Assembly: GCA_030348385.1 (NCBI GenBank)
Contig: JAUCFP010000006.1
Location: 4,181,501-4,245,500 of the forward strand
Direction of reading: 5' to 3'
Length of the DNA stretch: 64,000 bases
Source: Cytobacillus sp. NJ13
GTDB lineage: Bacteria > Bacillota > Bacilli > Bacillales > Cytobacillaceae
In this document: in pieces, positions 15,040 through 23,082 of the stretch
Layout: every line of letters begins with the position of its first letter
Position numbering within the stretch: the stretch's first letter is position 1
Notes under the pieces: model-generated
The model's database searches: none
Seen by the model: only the letters and a program-made list of their open reading frames with translations
What the model was told of the DNA's origin: nothing
Position numbers and translations under genes: made by a program

Positions 15040-15252
15040 ATGGATGATAAAACTGCTGAAACCAATATCAAGCTTAATGAAAAGCTGGAGGATCAGACTG
15101 TACACTCCCAAATGAACAGCAAGACAGAAACAGAGGATGCTAATCTAAAATTGCAAGAAGCTATGAATAATCGTGATGAGAAACAAAACATGGCTCCAAC
15201 CTATCTTTATAACAACACGCCAGCAATTAAAATTTCAGGTGATGACGAATAG
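15040..15252 (+). CDS. Small acidic hypothetical protein
   Basis: A 70-residue, highly charged protein with no hydrophobic core (NIKLNEKLEDQTVHSQMN, LKLQEAMNNRDEKQNM), ending KISGDDE. I do not recognise a family. The low complexity and small size resemble minor spore proteins, but that is a guess. ATG 15040 has an excellent AAAGGAGG 9 nt upstream and a strong terminator follows directly, so it is very likely expressed as a single gene. Confidence 0.7.
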   Translation: MDDKTAETNIKLNEKLEDQTVHSQMNSKTETEDANLKLQEAMNNRDEKQNMAPTYLYNNTPAIKISGDDE

Positions 15253-15286
15253 AAACCGGCTTCGATAAGGAAGCCGGTTTTCTTTT
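15253..15286 (+). terminator. Terminator of the small acidic gene
   Basis: AAACCGGCTT, CGATAAGG, AAGCCGGTTT, then TCTTTT. Confidence 0.9.
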
Positions 15287-15318
15287 AAAAGATTAAAAGT
15301 ATAACTTTGCACTTCGAT

Positions 15319-15446
15319 AACTGTCTAGCTCCAGGCGCCATCGGCTCGAGGTCATAAGCCAATCCGTCCAAAAGGTTAAAGAACAACCTTTCAGCCGGCT
15401 TGTCTTATGCTTGTCGCCGATAGGCGGGCGCCTTGCGCTTTTCTTA
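15319..15446. repeat. Dispersed modular hairpin repeat, copy 2
   Basis: AACTGTCTAGCTCCAGGCGCC at the left end (less its first base in the core), GGCGCCTTGCGCTTTTCTTA at the right end. The inside forms one hairpin from GTCATAAGCC to GGCTTGTCTTATGC with a nested AAGGTTAAAGAACAACCTTTC. Its last three bases TTA are the stop codon of the minus-strand gene at 15444-15575. Confidence 0.8.
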
Positions 15447-15575
15447 ATCCAAATCAGTCTTATCCTTTTGATCTTTATTCCTCTTATTGCCCTTGCTGTT
15501 ATCTCCGCTGATGGCTGATTGATTTCCTCTTGGTGAATTTTGATTATTGCTGCCTTTATTGAATTTTTTTGTCAT
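15444..15575 (-). CDS. Small basic/polar hypothetical protein (43 aa)
   Basis: On the minus strand GAAAGGAGAATCATC precedes ATG 15575 and the frame encodes MTKKFNKGSNNQNSPRGNQS, then a Lys/Asp/Asn-rich tail to KDKTDLD. The protein has 43 residues and no hydrophobic segment. Size and composition resemble minor small acid-soluble spore proteins, but I cannot name a family. The stop codon is formed by the end of the neighbouring repeat element, so the original tail may have been different. Confidence 0.6.
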   Translation of the reverse strand: MTKKFNKGSNNQNSPRGNQSAISGDNSKGNKRNKDQKDKTDLD

Positions 15576-15704
15576 GATGATTCTCCTTTCTTAAAAATGC
15601 TTCCTTATTTTTTCTAAAACGCTCCTTTTTTATCCGGACCGGCCTTCATCTTTCCTTGATGAAAAACATATATATTTAAAAGGATTTATGATGGGGGGAT
15701 CTAC

Positions 15705-16532
15705 ATGAATGAAATAGGATTGACGCCTTGGGAGGAGCATGCCTTTTGGCTGGAGATTCTTGAAGACCATGCGATTTTTGTCAGGGACCATCTTTCTTCA
15801 ACAGAAAGCAGGTACGTAAAAAGAGCGGATGAATACAGACAAGCCTTCCGAAATCTTAGAAATAGGCTTAATCAGTTATCTCCGTCTATACAGGAAAACT
15901 CACAGGAGGCAATTGCCATGGCCATGGAGATATGGCCTATTGCAAACGGCTATTTTCAATTTGAAGGAAAGCTTCAGAATCTGAGAATCAATAATTTAAT
16001 CAATCTAAATCTTTCGCCAACTTATTTTAACGGCACATTAAATGAAAATCAGGAATATTTGCGTCTGCTGTCCTATTATGCAAAAGGACTCACACCGGCA
16101 CAGCAAGCCCTTTTCGATTTGCTGGATTTGTGGCTGGAGGATCAGCTGGGGCACATCATTCTTCTGAGAAATTCAATCGATCCAATTGAGGTATTTGTAG
16201 ATGAACAGGCAGAAATATACACCCGGATTTTTCAGGGTTTTATGGTGCAGAACCGACATATGAAAGGATATCTCCGGTTTACGCAGCCAGGATTTCCGCG
16301 CCAGCAGGAAATGGCCCGGGATGTAGGGCTGGCTGTGATTGAAATGAATGAATACATTAAGGGAATAGTCCAGAAATACGCCGGGAAAAGGATTCTCAAT
16401 AAAACAACCCTGAGATTTCTCGAACATCATTTCCCTGAAGCCTGCTATTTAATTAAAAAGCTCAGCTGCTATGCTCCTGAACTGGCAGAGGAAGCTTCTA
16501 AATGTTCCTTGAAAAAACCATCTTATTCTTAG
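15705..16532 (+). CDS. DUF2935 family protein
   Basis: A 275-residue all-helical protein. It begins LTPWEEHAFWLEILEDHAIF, with a His-Glu rich first helix, and later has EDQLGHIILLRNSIDP, which matches the start of the second repeat. Two DUF2935 halves of about 125 residues each form four-helix bundles. Members in Bacillus and Clostridium have conserved His/Glu residues that suggest a metal site, but the biochemical role is unknown. ATG 15705 is preceded by GGGGGGATC. It is a single gene with a terminator at 16540. Confidence 0.8.
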   Translation: MNEIGLTPWEEHAFWLEILEDHAIFVRDHLSSTESRYVKRADEYRQAFRNLRNRLNQLSPSIQENSQEAIAMAMEIWPIANGYFQFEGKLQNLRINNLINLNLSPTYFNGTLNENQEYLRLLSYYAKGLTPAQQALFDLLDLWLEDQLGHIILLRNSIDPIEVFVDEQAEIYTRIFQGFMVQNRHMKGYLRFTQPGFPRQQEMARDVGLAVIEMNEYIKGIVQKYAGKRILNKTTLRFLEHHFPEACYLIKKLSCYAPELAEEASKCSLKKPSYS

Positions 16533-16539
16533 TATCCTA

Positions 16540-16568
16540 AAGCCTTCTTTTAGAAAGAGGGTTTTTTT
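16540..16568 (+). terminator. Terminator of the DUF2935 gene
   Basis: CCTTCTTT, loop TAG, AAAGAGGG (one G-T pair), then T7. Confidence 0.7.
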
Positions 16569-16641
16569 CTTTGGCCTCCTATAAACTAAGCACTTTAGGA
16601 AAAGATAAAATAAAATCATTTCTCAAACAGGAGGCAAACAC

Positions 16642-17463
16642 ATGAAAAAGACTTTTTTTAGTGCTGTTCTAATCTGTTTAGTTTTAATCATTTCAGGGTG
16701 CGGAACGAATAAAGCAAACCCGGACAATCAGGATCAGCCTGCGTCAGAAGAGCAGGGGCAGGATTTATGGGCAAAAGTGCAGGAGGAGGGAAAGCTGTTA
16801 ATAGGAACGGAAGGCACTTATCCACCATTCACGTTCCATGACGATAAAGGCGAGCTTACCGGTTTTGATGTAGAAATCTCAAAGGAAGTGGCCAAAAGGC
16901 TTGATGTAAAGCCGGAATTTCTGGAAACACAATGGGATGCCATGTTCGCCGGATTGGATTCAAAACGATTTGATATGATCGCAAACCAGGTGGGGATTCG
17001 CCCTGATCGCCAGGAGAAATACGATTTTTCGGATCCTTATATTTCTTCTGCAGCTGTTTTGATTACACATGAATCCAATGATTCAGTTTCAAGCTTTGAA
17101 GACATAGAGGGTATGAAGGCCGCACAGTCCATGACAAGTAATTATGCTGATCTGGCAAAGTCATATGGAGCAGAAATTGTAGGAGTAGACGGATTTAACC
17201 AGGCGATTGAGCTGATTAATTCAAAGCGTGCAGATGTTACACTCAACGATAATTTGTCTTTTTTGGATTTTAAAAAACATAAGCCTGATGCTCCAGTCAA
17301 AATCGCAGATGAATCCGAAGATGCTTCTCAAAGCGGCCTAATGTTCAGAAAGGGAAGCGATACATTGGTTGATGAGGTCAATAAAGCCTTGGCCGAAATG
17401 ATGGAGGATGGCACTTACTTGAAAATTTCAGAAAAATGGTTTGGCGAAGATGTACTTAAGTAG
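16642..17463 (+). CDS. tcyA: Cystine-type amino acid ABC transporter, binding lipoprotein
   Basis: A 273-residue extracellular solute-binding protein (family 3). It has a lipoprotein signal (VLIISGC, Cys 20), the polar-amino-acid pocket entry [20 protein letters not shown] and [18 protein letters not shown], the Arg of the second lobe in [17 protein letters not shown], and [10 protein letters not shown]. The closest known group is TcyA (cystine) of B. subtilis, although glutamine or other polar amino acids cannot be ruled out. ATG 16642 follows CAGGAGGC. First gene of a three-gene operon; the permease start lies inside its last codons. Confidence 0.88.
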   Translation: MKKTFFSAVLICLVLIISGCGTNKANPDNQDQPASEEQGQDLWAKVQEEGKLLIGTEGTYPPFTFHDDKGELTGFDVEISKEVAKRLDVKPEFLETQWDAMFAGLDSKRFDMIANQVGIRPDRQEKYDFSDPYISSAAVLITHESNDSVSSFEDIEGMKAAQSMTSNYADLAKSYGAEIVGVDGFNQAIELINSKRADVTLNDNLSFLDFKKHKPDAPVKIADESEDASQSGLMFRKGSDTLVDEVNKALAEMMEDGTYLKISEKWFGEDVLK

Positions 17464-18151
17464 TATTTTTACCAACCCGGAAAGGATCGAAAGACTTATA
17501 GAGATTGGAAAGAATTCATTCCAGCCATTGCTGGAAGGGGCCATTATTTATACCATCCCTTTAACACTGATTTCATTTATATGCGGGCTGGCATTGGCAA
17601 TATTTACGGCACTTGCCCGCATTTCGGGAAATAAGGCACTGAAGACGATAGCGAGAATATATGTATCAGCAATAAGGGGCACGCCGCTTCTAGTGCAGCT
17701 GTTCATCATTTTTTACGGGCTCCCAACGATTGGTGTCATTATTGATCCTTTTCCTTCTGCGATCATAGGATTTTCGCTGAATGTAGGGGCGTACGCCTCT
17801 GAAATTATCCGGGCAGCCATCCTTTCGATTCCAAAAGGACAATGGGAAGCGGGATATTCCATAGGCATGTCTTATTCGCAGACGCTTAAGAGGATTATCC
17901 TTCCGCAGGCATCCAGGGTATCGATACCGCCGCTATCGAATTCATTCATCAGTCTTGTAAAAGATACCTCTCTGGCTTCCATGATTCTGGTTACAGAGAT
18001 GTTCCGAAGAGCACAGGAAATAGCTGCAACCAATTATGAATTCTTGCTTCTATATACACAGGCTGCCTTCATATATTGGGTGATTTGCTTTATGCTCTCG
18101 ATCGTGCAGGGGAGGCTTGAACGCCGTCTGGACAGATATATTTCTTCATGA
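17450..18151 (+). CDS. tcyB: Amino acid ABC transporter permease
   Basis: A 233-residue permease of the His/Glu/Gln/Arg family with about five membrane helices. The signature loop for contacting the ATPase is [20 protein letters not shown] and [16 protein letters not shown], followed by the usual [19 protein letters not shown]. The start is uncertain: ATG 17450 lies 14 nt inside the upstream gene, and a TTG at 17441 is in the same frame. There is no spacing for a separate promoter. It works with the neighbouring binding protein and ATPase in cystine or polar amino acid import. Confidence 0.9.
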   Translation: MYLSSIFTNPERIERLIEIGKNSFQPLLEGAIIYTIPLTLISFICGLALAIFTALARISGNKALKTIARIYVSAIRGTPLLVQLFIIFYGLPTIGVIIDPFPSAIIGFSLNVGAYASEIIRAAILSIPKGQWEAGYSIGMSYSQTLKRIILPQASRVSIPPLSNSFISLVKDTSLASMILVTEMFRRAQEIAATNYEFLLLYTQAAFIYWVICFMLSIVQGRLERRLDRYISS

Positions 18152-18169
18152 AAAGAGGCAGTGCTATAG

Positions 18170-18904
18170 ATGATTAATATAAAGGATTTGCATAAGCAAT
18201 TTGATCAGCTGAAAGTACTGAAAGGAATTAATTTGGAAGTGAAGAAAGGGCAAGTGGTTGTAGTGATTGGGCCATCCGGCTCCGGAAAAACGACCTTGCT
18301 GCGGTGCTTAAATGTGCTGGAGCAGCCTACTTCAGGCCTGCTTGCTATTGGCGATCAAGTCCTCGACTTTTCTCAGCAGGTCTCGAAAAGGCAAATACCT
18401 CCCTTCAGGCGCCTTACGGGAATGGTTTTTCAGAACTATAACTTATTTCCGCATATGACTGCACTCGAAAATGTCATGGAGGGGCCGGTTACAGTGAAAG
18501 GCGAACCAAAGGAAACGGCAAAGGAAAAGGGGGAAATGCTTTTAAGAAAAGTGGGTTTAGCTGATAAAACTGCCTATTATCCTTTTCAGCTTTCAGGCGG
18601 CCAGCAGCAGCGGGTAGGGATTGCACGGGCTCTTGCAATGGAGCCAAAGGTTATGCTTTTCGATGAGCCTACTTCGGCACTGGACCCTGAACTAGTTGGA
18701 GAAGTGCTGAAGGTGATGAAGGATCTGGCCGCTGAAGGAATGACAATGGTGGTCGTTACTCATGAGATGAGATTTGCCAGGGAAGCAGCGGATGAAGTCA
18801 TTTTCATGGACGGCGGTATTGTCGTGGAACGCGGCAAACCTGAACAGATATTCTCCGGTCCAAAAGAAGTGCGCACCAGCCAGTTCCTGAATTTAATTCA
18901 ATAA
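18170..18904 (+). CDS. tcyC: Amino acid ABC transporter ATPase
   Basis: A 244-residue ATPase. Walker A is [11 protein letters not shown] (about 33-43), the Q-loop [14 protein letters not shown], the signature [16 protein letters not shown], Walker [14 protein letters not shown] and the switch His in [10 protein letters not shown]. The polar amino acid uptake subfamily typically has NLFPHMT and EGPVTVKG as here. ATG 18170 has AGAGGCAG 8 nt upstream and lies 18 nt after the permease. Last gene of the operon, with a strong terminator. Confidence 0.92.
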   Translation: MINIKDLHKQFDQLKVLKGINLEVKKGQVVVVIGPSGSGKTTLLRCLNVLEQPTSGLLAIGDQVLDFSQQVSKRQIPPFRRLTGMVFQNYNLFPHMTALENVMEGPVTVKGEPKETAKEKGEMLLRKVGLADKTAYYPFQLSGGQQQRVGIARALAMEPKVMLFDEPTSALDPELVGEVLKVMKDLAAEGMTMVVVTHEMRFAREAADEVIFMDGGIVVERGKPEQIFSGPKEVRTSQFLNLIQ

Positions 18905-18937
18905 ACAGACCTCTGCAGACAGGTAGAGGTCTGTTTT
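18905..18937 (+). terminator. Terminator of the tcyABC-like operon
   Basis: ACAGACCTCT, loop, AGAGGTCTGT, TTTTAT. Confidence 0.9.
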
Positions 18938-18941
18938 TATC

Positions 18942-18969
18942 AAAAAAAAATGCTTCCTTAACAGGAAGC
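18942..18969 (-). terminator. Minus-strand terminator without an obvious gene
   Basis: On the minus strand GCTTCC, TGTTAA, GGAAGC, A, then T9. No minus-strand gene lies upstream of it; the next plus gene begins at 19152. Confidence 0.55.
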
Positions 18970-19151
18970 GGAAAAAAAGGGGGATTTACACTTGTAGGAT
19001 TAGTATGCCCGGGCAGAAAAATTCTTATTCATATTTTCAAAAAAATAATCAATTGATTTAAACACATTCCTATGGAGCCCTTTTGCCGCGGGGTTTATTC
19101 CATGGTATTCGTGCTATACTGATTATAGAATCCGGTGAGAGAGGTGTAAAA

Positions 19152-19787
19152 ATGAAGGAAAATATTTTAATATGCGTTAGCAATCCCAATCACGCGGAAA
19201 GACTGGCCCAGAGAGGCAAAAAACTGAAGGAAGCATTTCAGGGGGATGGCTATATTCTCTCCGTAGAAAACGGGAAGCACGAAGAGCTTAGCTTTAACGG
19301 GATTCAGACAAAATACTTGTTCGAAAGTTTAGCAGAGAAATACGGGCTGAAGATGCTCTCCAAGTATGCTGAGGGCAAAAAAATCGCCATGGTGATAGCT
19401 GATGTGGTTCAGGAGTATAATATTACCCAGATTATCCTTGGGCAGGCTGTTCAAACCAAGCTGGAGCGGATGGTACAGCATTCGCTGATCAATGATTTAT
19501 TCCAGCTTCTTGAAGGGGTGGATATACATGCCGTAGAAGTTTCAAGAAAGGTTCATGATCCCTCTGACGACTGGGATAAAGGGCTGCCGGCCCAGATCGT
19601 CAAGAAAGGCTCCGATTATCATCTAATCATTGGAGAAGACCAGGAAAATGGAATACAGGGCATCTTTTTTAAAGAATTATCCTCCGACTTCTCGAACGGA
19701 TTTTTTGTAATACAAAAAGATAATAATCATGAAGTGCTCCGTATTCACCATGGCGTTGTAGATAGTAATATATTGGGAGATAAATAA
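19152..19787 (+). CDS. Stand-alone KdpD-type universal stress protein
   Basis: A 211-residue protein. The first 125 residues follow the USP domain found in KdpD sensors: ILICVSNPNHAERLAQRGKK (like VCVGPSP.SERLIRRGARLA), then a Rossmann-like core with ITQIILGQAVQTKLERMVQH, which matches the I.VG.......... nucleotide-binding turn. The remaining 85 residues are not recognised. It has no kinase domain or membrane helix, so it is a soluble relative of the KdpD sensor domain. In such proteins this domain binds ATP or second messengers; the role here is unknown. ATG 19152 is preceded by GAGAGGTG; the upstream GTG/TTG starts lack one. Confidence 0.75.
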   Translation: MKENILICVSNPNHAERLAQRGKKLKEAFQGDGYILSVENGKHEELSFNGIQTKYLFESLAEKYGLKMLSKYAEGKKIAMVIADVVQEYNITQIILGQAVQTKLERMVQHSLINDLFQLLEGVDIHAVEVSRKVHDPSDDWDKGLPAQIVKKGSDYHLIIGEDQENGIQGIFFKELSSDFSNGFFVIQKDNNHEVLRIHHGVVDSNILGDK

Positions 19788-19811
19788 GCCGGCTCATTTA
19801 GCCGGCTTTTG
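19787..19811. terminator. Bidirectional terminator
   Basis: AGCCGGCT, CATTT, AGCCGGCT, TTTTG. It separates the stress protein gene and yueD, which converge. Confidence 0.85.
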
Positions 19812-19818
19812 TTGCTTT

Positions 19819-20565
19819 TTAGATTAAGTCATTTACATAATAAACTTTTCCGTTCTCAATTTCCTTCTGCAGCAGCAAATCGACAAGTGCATTTGCCACA
19901 GTTTCTGTATCCCTTAGCATTCCTTTCTCCTTGTATGCCTGGAATTTTTCAAGATCATGAAATGCTTCCTTCGCTGAAGAACGTATGGTTCCCTGCATAG
20001 CGGTGTCCATAACACCGGGACTAAAGGCAATAATCTTATGGCTGCTGCCTGCTGTCTGCAGTTCCAATGCAGCTGTTTCCGTAAACATATTTATACCGGC
20101 TTTTGTGCTGCAGTAAGCACTCCACCCCTGTATGGGCCTTTCAGCAGCACCTGAAGTAATGTTAACAATGGTCATTTCACTTGAAACTTCACGCAGCAGG
20201 ACGTTGGAAATCATAATAGGAGCAATCAGATTAACGTGAGCATTTTGAATTAATGCCGCATGATCAAGATTCCCGGCTGTACCGATTGGATCAATGACCC
20301 CTGCGTTGTTAAATACAAATAGGGTTTCCGGCTGTTTTTCCTGCAATAGTGCTGTCAGTTCTCTGAAAGCAGATTCAAGCTCATCCGGTGAGGACAGATT
20401 GCAGAAATATTGGGCAAAGAACACTTGATTCTCTGCAGCAAACTTTGCCAGCTCGGGGTTTTCAGTCCTTGATAAGGATATGATGCCTGTTCCTTCTGTT
20501 ATCATTCTCTTGGCAATGGAAGCTCCTAAACCTTTGGATGCACCTGTTATGATAGCTAATTTCAC
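19819..20565 (-). CDS. yueD: Short-chain dehydrogenase, YueD (benzil reductase) type
   Basis: A 248-residue SDR. The cofactor loop is ITGASKGLGASIAKRM with an SRTENPE following strand 2 that favours NADP. FNNAGVIDPIGTAGNLDHAA is a phrase typical of the YueD and sepiapterin-reductase-like group, and the catalytic residues are in NITSGAAERPIQGWSAYCST and K. B. subtilis YueD reduces benzil to (S)-benzoin; its natural substrate is unknown. The start is GTG at 20563-20565, with AGGAGTGATC just upstream; the longer frame beginning at 20592 has no such site. Confidence 0.88.
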   Translation of the reverse strand: MKLAIITGASKGLGASIAKRMITEGTGIISLSRTENPELAKFAAENQVFFAQYFCNLSSPDELESAFRELTALLQEKQPETLFVFNNAGVIDPIGTAGNLDHAALIQNAHVNLIAPIMISNVLLREVSSEMTIVNITSGAAERPIQGWSAYCSTKAGINMFTETAALELQTAGSSHKIIAFSPGVMDTAMQGTIRSSAKEAFHDLEKFQAYKEKGMLRDTETVANALVDLLLQKEIENGKVYYVNDLI

Positions 20566-20632
20566 TTTGATCACTCCTATTTCCTGTTTCATTATCTTCT
20601 ATTAAAACAGAAAATAATCATTTTTTCCTTTA

Positions 20633-20815
20633 TCAGCCATTGTGGTCCTGTCTGAATGCCTTCATTTCATCTTCTATTAAATTGATGATTGAGAGGACAA
20701 TCCCTGAAAACAGGCAGGCAACCGTAATGGTGCTTATGCCAAACAGAAGGTAAAGAATACATGTGCTGAAAAAAGTAAACAGGAGGCAATAATGGCAGGC
20801 ATTAATTTTCTGCAT
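20633..20815 (-). CDS. Small two-helix membrane protein downstream of spoIIP
   Basis: A 60-residue protein with two hydrophobic helices (about 9-26 and 27-45), then a charged tail EDEMKAFRQDHNG. Its ATG (20815) lies inside the last codons of the SpoIIP gene, in a different frame, so it would be translated by coupling; the nearest GGAAGG is 14-16 nt upstream. I do not recognise a family. The overlap and the clean transmembrane pattern make it more than a chance frame, but confidence is moderate. Confidence 0.5.
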   Translation of the reverse strand: MQKINACHYCLLFTFFSTCILYLLFGISTITVACLFSGIVLSIINLIEDEMKAFRQDHNG

Positions 20816-21935
20816 TGACTGGCTCTGCCTTCCAGTAATAATCACTAAACACATCAGCAAATGCTTTTATGGAGTTATTCAGTTCATCCAGATTGTTTTC
20901 CACACCTCCGAATTCCAGCAAAAGGGCCCGCTCGGAAAGATCCTGGTTGTAAATGCCGTTGCCTTCACTTTTTCCTTTAACAAATACTCCCCTGCTTATT
21001 CCCTTATATTTTGCTTCCAGTGCTTTATGGAGCTCCGTAGCCACTTTTAAGTTCTGTTCATAGTTTTTGTGCTCTTTGCCGACGACAAAAAACAGTCGCG
21101 CGTATGGTTCCTCGCCAATTACTGCGGTTGTTTTCCCTCGGGGCAGCGAATCCCTATGGATATCAATTAGGAATTTAACATCTTTATTCTCTGTCATGGC
21201 GGATTGTACAGTCTCTCTGGACATGGCATAGGAATTTTCCCAGTTCCAGCCCTTCTTTTTCAGTTCTGAGGCAATATTGGTTTTATCATGCTCAGCACCA
21301 ATGCCTTTTCTCGCCAGCTCTTCACTAAGCTTTTTCCCGACAGCAATAACATTCACCTGCTCATTTGGACTAACGGCCTCATCTGTATCTTTTACATCTT
21401 TCAATAGCGGAGCGAACGATTCCCAGCTGTGGGAATGGTAAATGAGGACCCCTTTTTTGTCCGGGATAACTGGAGGAGCCGTATTTTCTTCATTTTGACC
21501 GTCATTCATAGCAAGTTCTTTTTCTTTTAAAAGGACTTCAAGGGGAGGGGCAGATTCCACTGGCAGGTTGGTAAAGTCGGTACCCTCTCCGGCAACGGCA
21601 ATACCGGTATCAAAGATTGAAAAACCAGGCAGCTCCCGGCCAAGGAAAGTTCTGATATCCTTCGGCTGTGTGTTGGTTGCCAGCTTAAATAGGGTTCCGG
21701 ATAGGGAGTAGCTTTCAGCAGGAACATCCTTGTGAAAATAATGGTTTTCGGCTTTCAAAAAGTGAATGAAGAGCTGGTCGGCTTTAATGTCCTTAAGCAG
21801 CACATTCATATGTGATGAAGAGAAGGAAGCAGGATAAAGCGCAACAATCCCAGCGAGCGCCACTGCTGCACAAATACTGAAAAGCCAGCTATTTATATAA
21901 AAGAAAATAGAATGGACTCTTAATTTAGAATTCAT
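20802..21935 (-). CDS. spoIIP: SpoIIP-family cell-wall hydrolase
   Basis: A 377-residue protein. It has an N-terminal membrane anchor (about 15-35), a variable linker, and a C-terminal amidase/endopeptidase domain with VLIYHSHSWESFAPLL (HSHxxE, zinc ligands), IDIHRDSLPR, FVVGKEHKNYEQNL and ALLLEFGGVENNLDE. These are the conserved blocks of SpoIIP, which with SpoIID and SpoIIM degrades peptidoglycan during engulfment. In B. subtilis spoIIP sits beside gpr; here no gpr is present, so this may be a paralogue. ATG 21935 is preceded by GGAGGGATTT. The last codons overlap the small membrane gene. Confidence 0.9.
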   Translation of the reverse strand: MNSKLRVHSIFFYINSWLFSICAAVALAGIVALYPASFSSSHMNVLLKDIKADQLFIHFLKAENHYFHKDVPAESYSLSGTLFKLATNTQPKDIRTFLGRELPGFSIFDTGIAVAGEGTDFTNLPVESAPPLEVLLKEKELAMNDGQNEENTAPPVIPDKKGVLIYHSHSWESFAPLLKDVKDTDEAVSPNEQVNVIAVGKKLSEELARKGIGAEHDKTNIASELKKKGWNWENSYAMSRETVQSAMTENKDVKFLIDIHRDSLPRGKTTAVIGEEPYARLFFVVGKEHKNYEQNLKVATELHKALEAKYKGISRGVFVKGKSEGNGIYNQDLSERALLLEFGGVENNLDELNNSIKAFADVFSDYYWKAEPVNAEN

Positions 21936-22232
21936 ATAAATCCCTCCACTCTCTAAATATATGACGGATAAGCTGATTTAGAAGATGGGGGATGCCCTTA
22001 ATATGAAAAGAGGCTGCAGAAGAGATCGCGAAAGAAGGGGACAAAAAAGCGGTCCTGAATGATCTTGTGTCCATCTGGTATAAAACACATAATAAAAAGC
22101 AATCCTTTGTACTAAATCTCAAAAGGCCTGAAAGGGTCTTTTATTTTTTAAAAAGATTTCATTGTTTTATCACAAATGGCTTTTATATTGTTAATATCAA
22201 AAGACAATATAGATAAAGAGAGGGACACTAAA
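21936..22232. other. 297-bp intergenic region with a possible gene fragment
   Basis: A frame without a start (22007 to about 22213) reads KEAAEEIAKEGDKKAVLNDL, then VSIWYKTHNKKQSFVLNL. It looks coding in style but matches nothing I know. A terminator-like hairpin is at 22121-22150. The minus strand holds the promoter and ribosome site of spoIIP. Confidence 0.3.
22121..22150 (+). terminator. Terminator-like hairpin
   Basis: AAAGGCC, TGAAAG, GGTCTTT (one G-T pair), then TATTTTTT. No complete gene precedes it on the plus strand. Confidence 0.55.
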
Positions 22233-22997
22233 TTGAAAAAGATATTATTCAGCATAATGGCGAGCTTGCTTGTTCTTGGCGGATGCAGCCAATCAGAAGA
22301 AGAAAAGCCCGCAAAAAATGACGAAGTGCCGCAAATCATTGAAGCAGTCATCCAGGTGCCTGAAACCATTAATCCTGGAGAGGAGGCAACCCTTGCGGTC
22401 ACTGTCAGACAAGGTGATGAGGCCGTAACCGATGCGGATGAGGTGAAATTTGAAATATGGCAGGAAGGACAAAAAGAAAACGGTGAAATGGCAGAGGCAA
22501 AGCACGACTCAGAGGGGAAATATACCGCTGATCATATATTTGCAGAAGAAGGCCTCTACTATGTTCAGTCCCATGTAACGGCAAGAAGCCAGCATACAAT
22601 GCCAATGGTTTCCGTACAAGTTGGCGAGGCAAAAGCGGAGGACTCAGGAACGGGGCATGAACAAGAAAATGAGGGACATGAAGAAGGCCACTCTCACAGC
22701 CATGGCGGAGAGGTATCCATTGAGATGCAGGCACCTGACCAAATCCATGCAAATGAGCAAACGGCTTTATCTGCCATGGTTAATCATGAAGGGGAACCGC
22801 TGGCGGAGGCTAAAGTAAAGCTTGAAATCTCACTTAATGGCGCAACCCCTCAATGGGTGAACATGTCTGAAACCGAACCGGGCAAATACACTGCCGACCA
22901 TCAGTTTACCGTTGCGGGCACATACGCCATCACGACCCATGTTGAAAAAGGCGACGATATTCACGAGCACACAGAAACTGAATTAACAGTGCAATAA
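22233..22997 (+). CDS. Lipoprotein with two YtkA-like (FixH-fold) domains
   Basis: A 254-residue protein. The signal peptide ends LLVLGGC, so it is lipid-anchored outside the membrane. Two similar immunoglobulin-like domains follow: the first about 35-125 (VPETINPGEEATLAVTVRQG ... GKYTADHIFAEEGLYYVQSH), the second about 155-254 (APDQIHANEQTALSAMVNHE ... GKYTADHQFTVAGTYAITTH). The shared GKYTADH..F...G.Y...H is the YtkA-like signature. The linker is His/Glu-rich (HEEGHSHSHGGE) and could bind metal. YtkA-like proteins relate to copper insertion and cytochrome oxidase assembly; that role is inferred. TTG 22233 follows AGAGAGGGA. Confidence 0.85.
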   Translation: MKKILFSIMASLLVLGGCSQSEEEKPAKNDEVPQIIEAVIQVPETINPGEEATLAVTVRQGDEAVTDADEVKFEIWQEGQKENGEMAEAKHDSEGKYTADHIFAEEGLYYVQSHVTARSQHTMPMVSVQVGEAKAEDSGTGHEQENEGHEEGHSHSHGGEVSIEMQAPDQIHANEQTALSAMVNHEGEPLAEAKVKLEISLNGATPQWVNMSETEPGKYTADHQFTVAGTYAITTHVEKGDDIHEHTETELTVQ

Positions 22998-23003
22998 AGC
23001 ATT

Positions 23004-23033
23004 ATCAGTGGGGTTCGCCCTGCTGATTTTTTG
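23004..23033 (+). terminator. Terminator of the YtkA-like gene
   Basis: ATCAGTGGGG, TTCG tetraloop, CCCTGCTGAT (two G-T pairs), TTTTT. Confidence 0.85.
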
Positions 23034-23082
23034 TTGGGTCAGGCAGGGGTTATTTAATTATACAGATGAACTTGGAGGTAAG

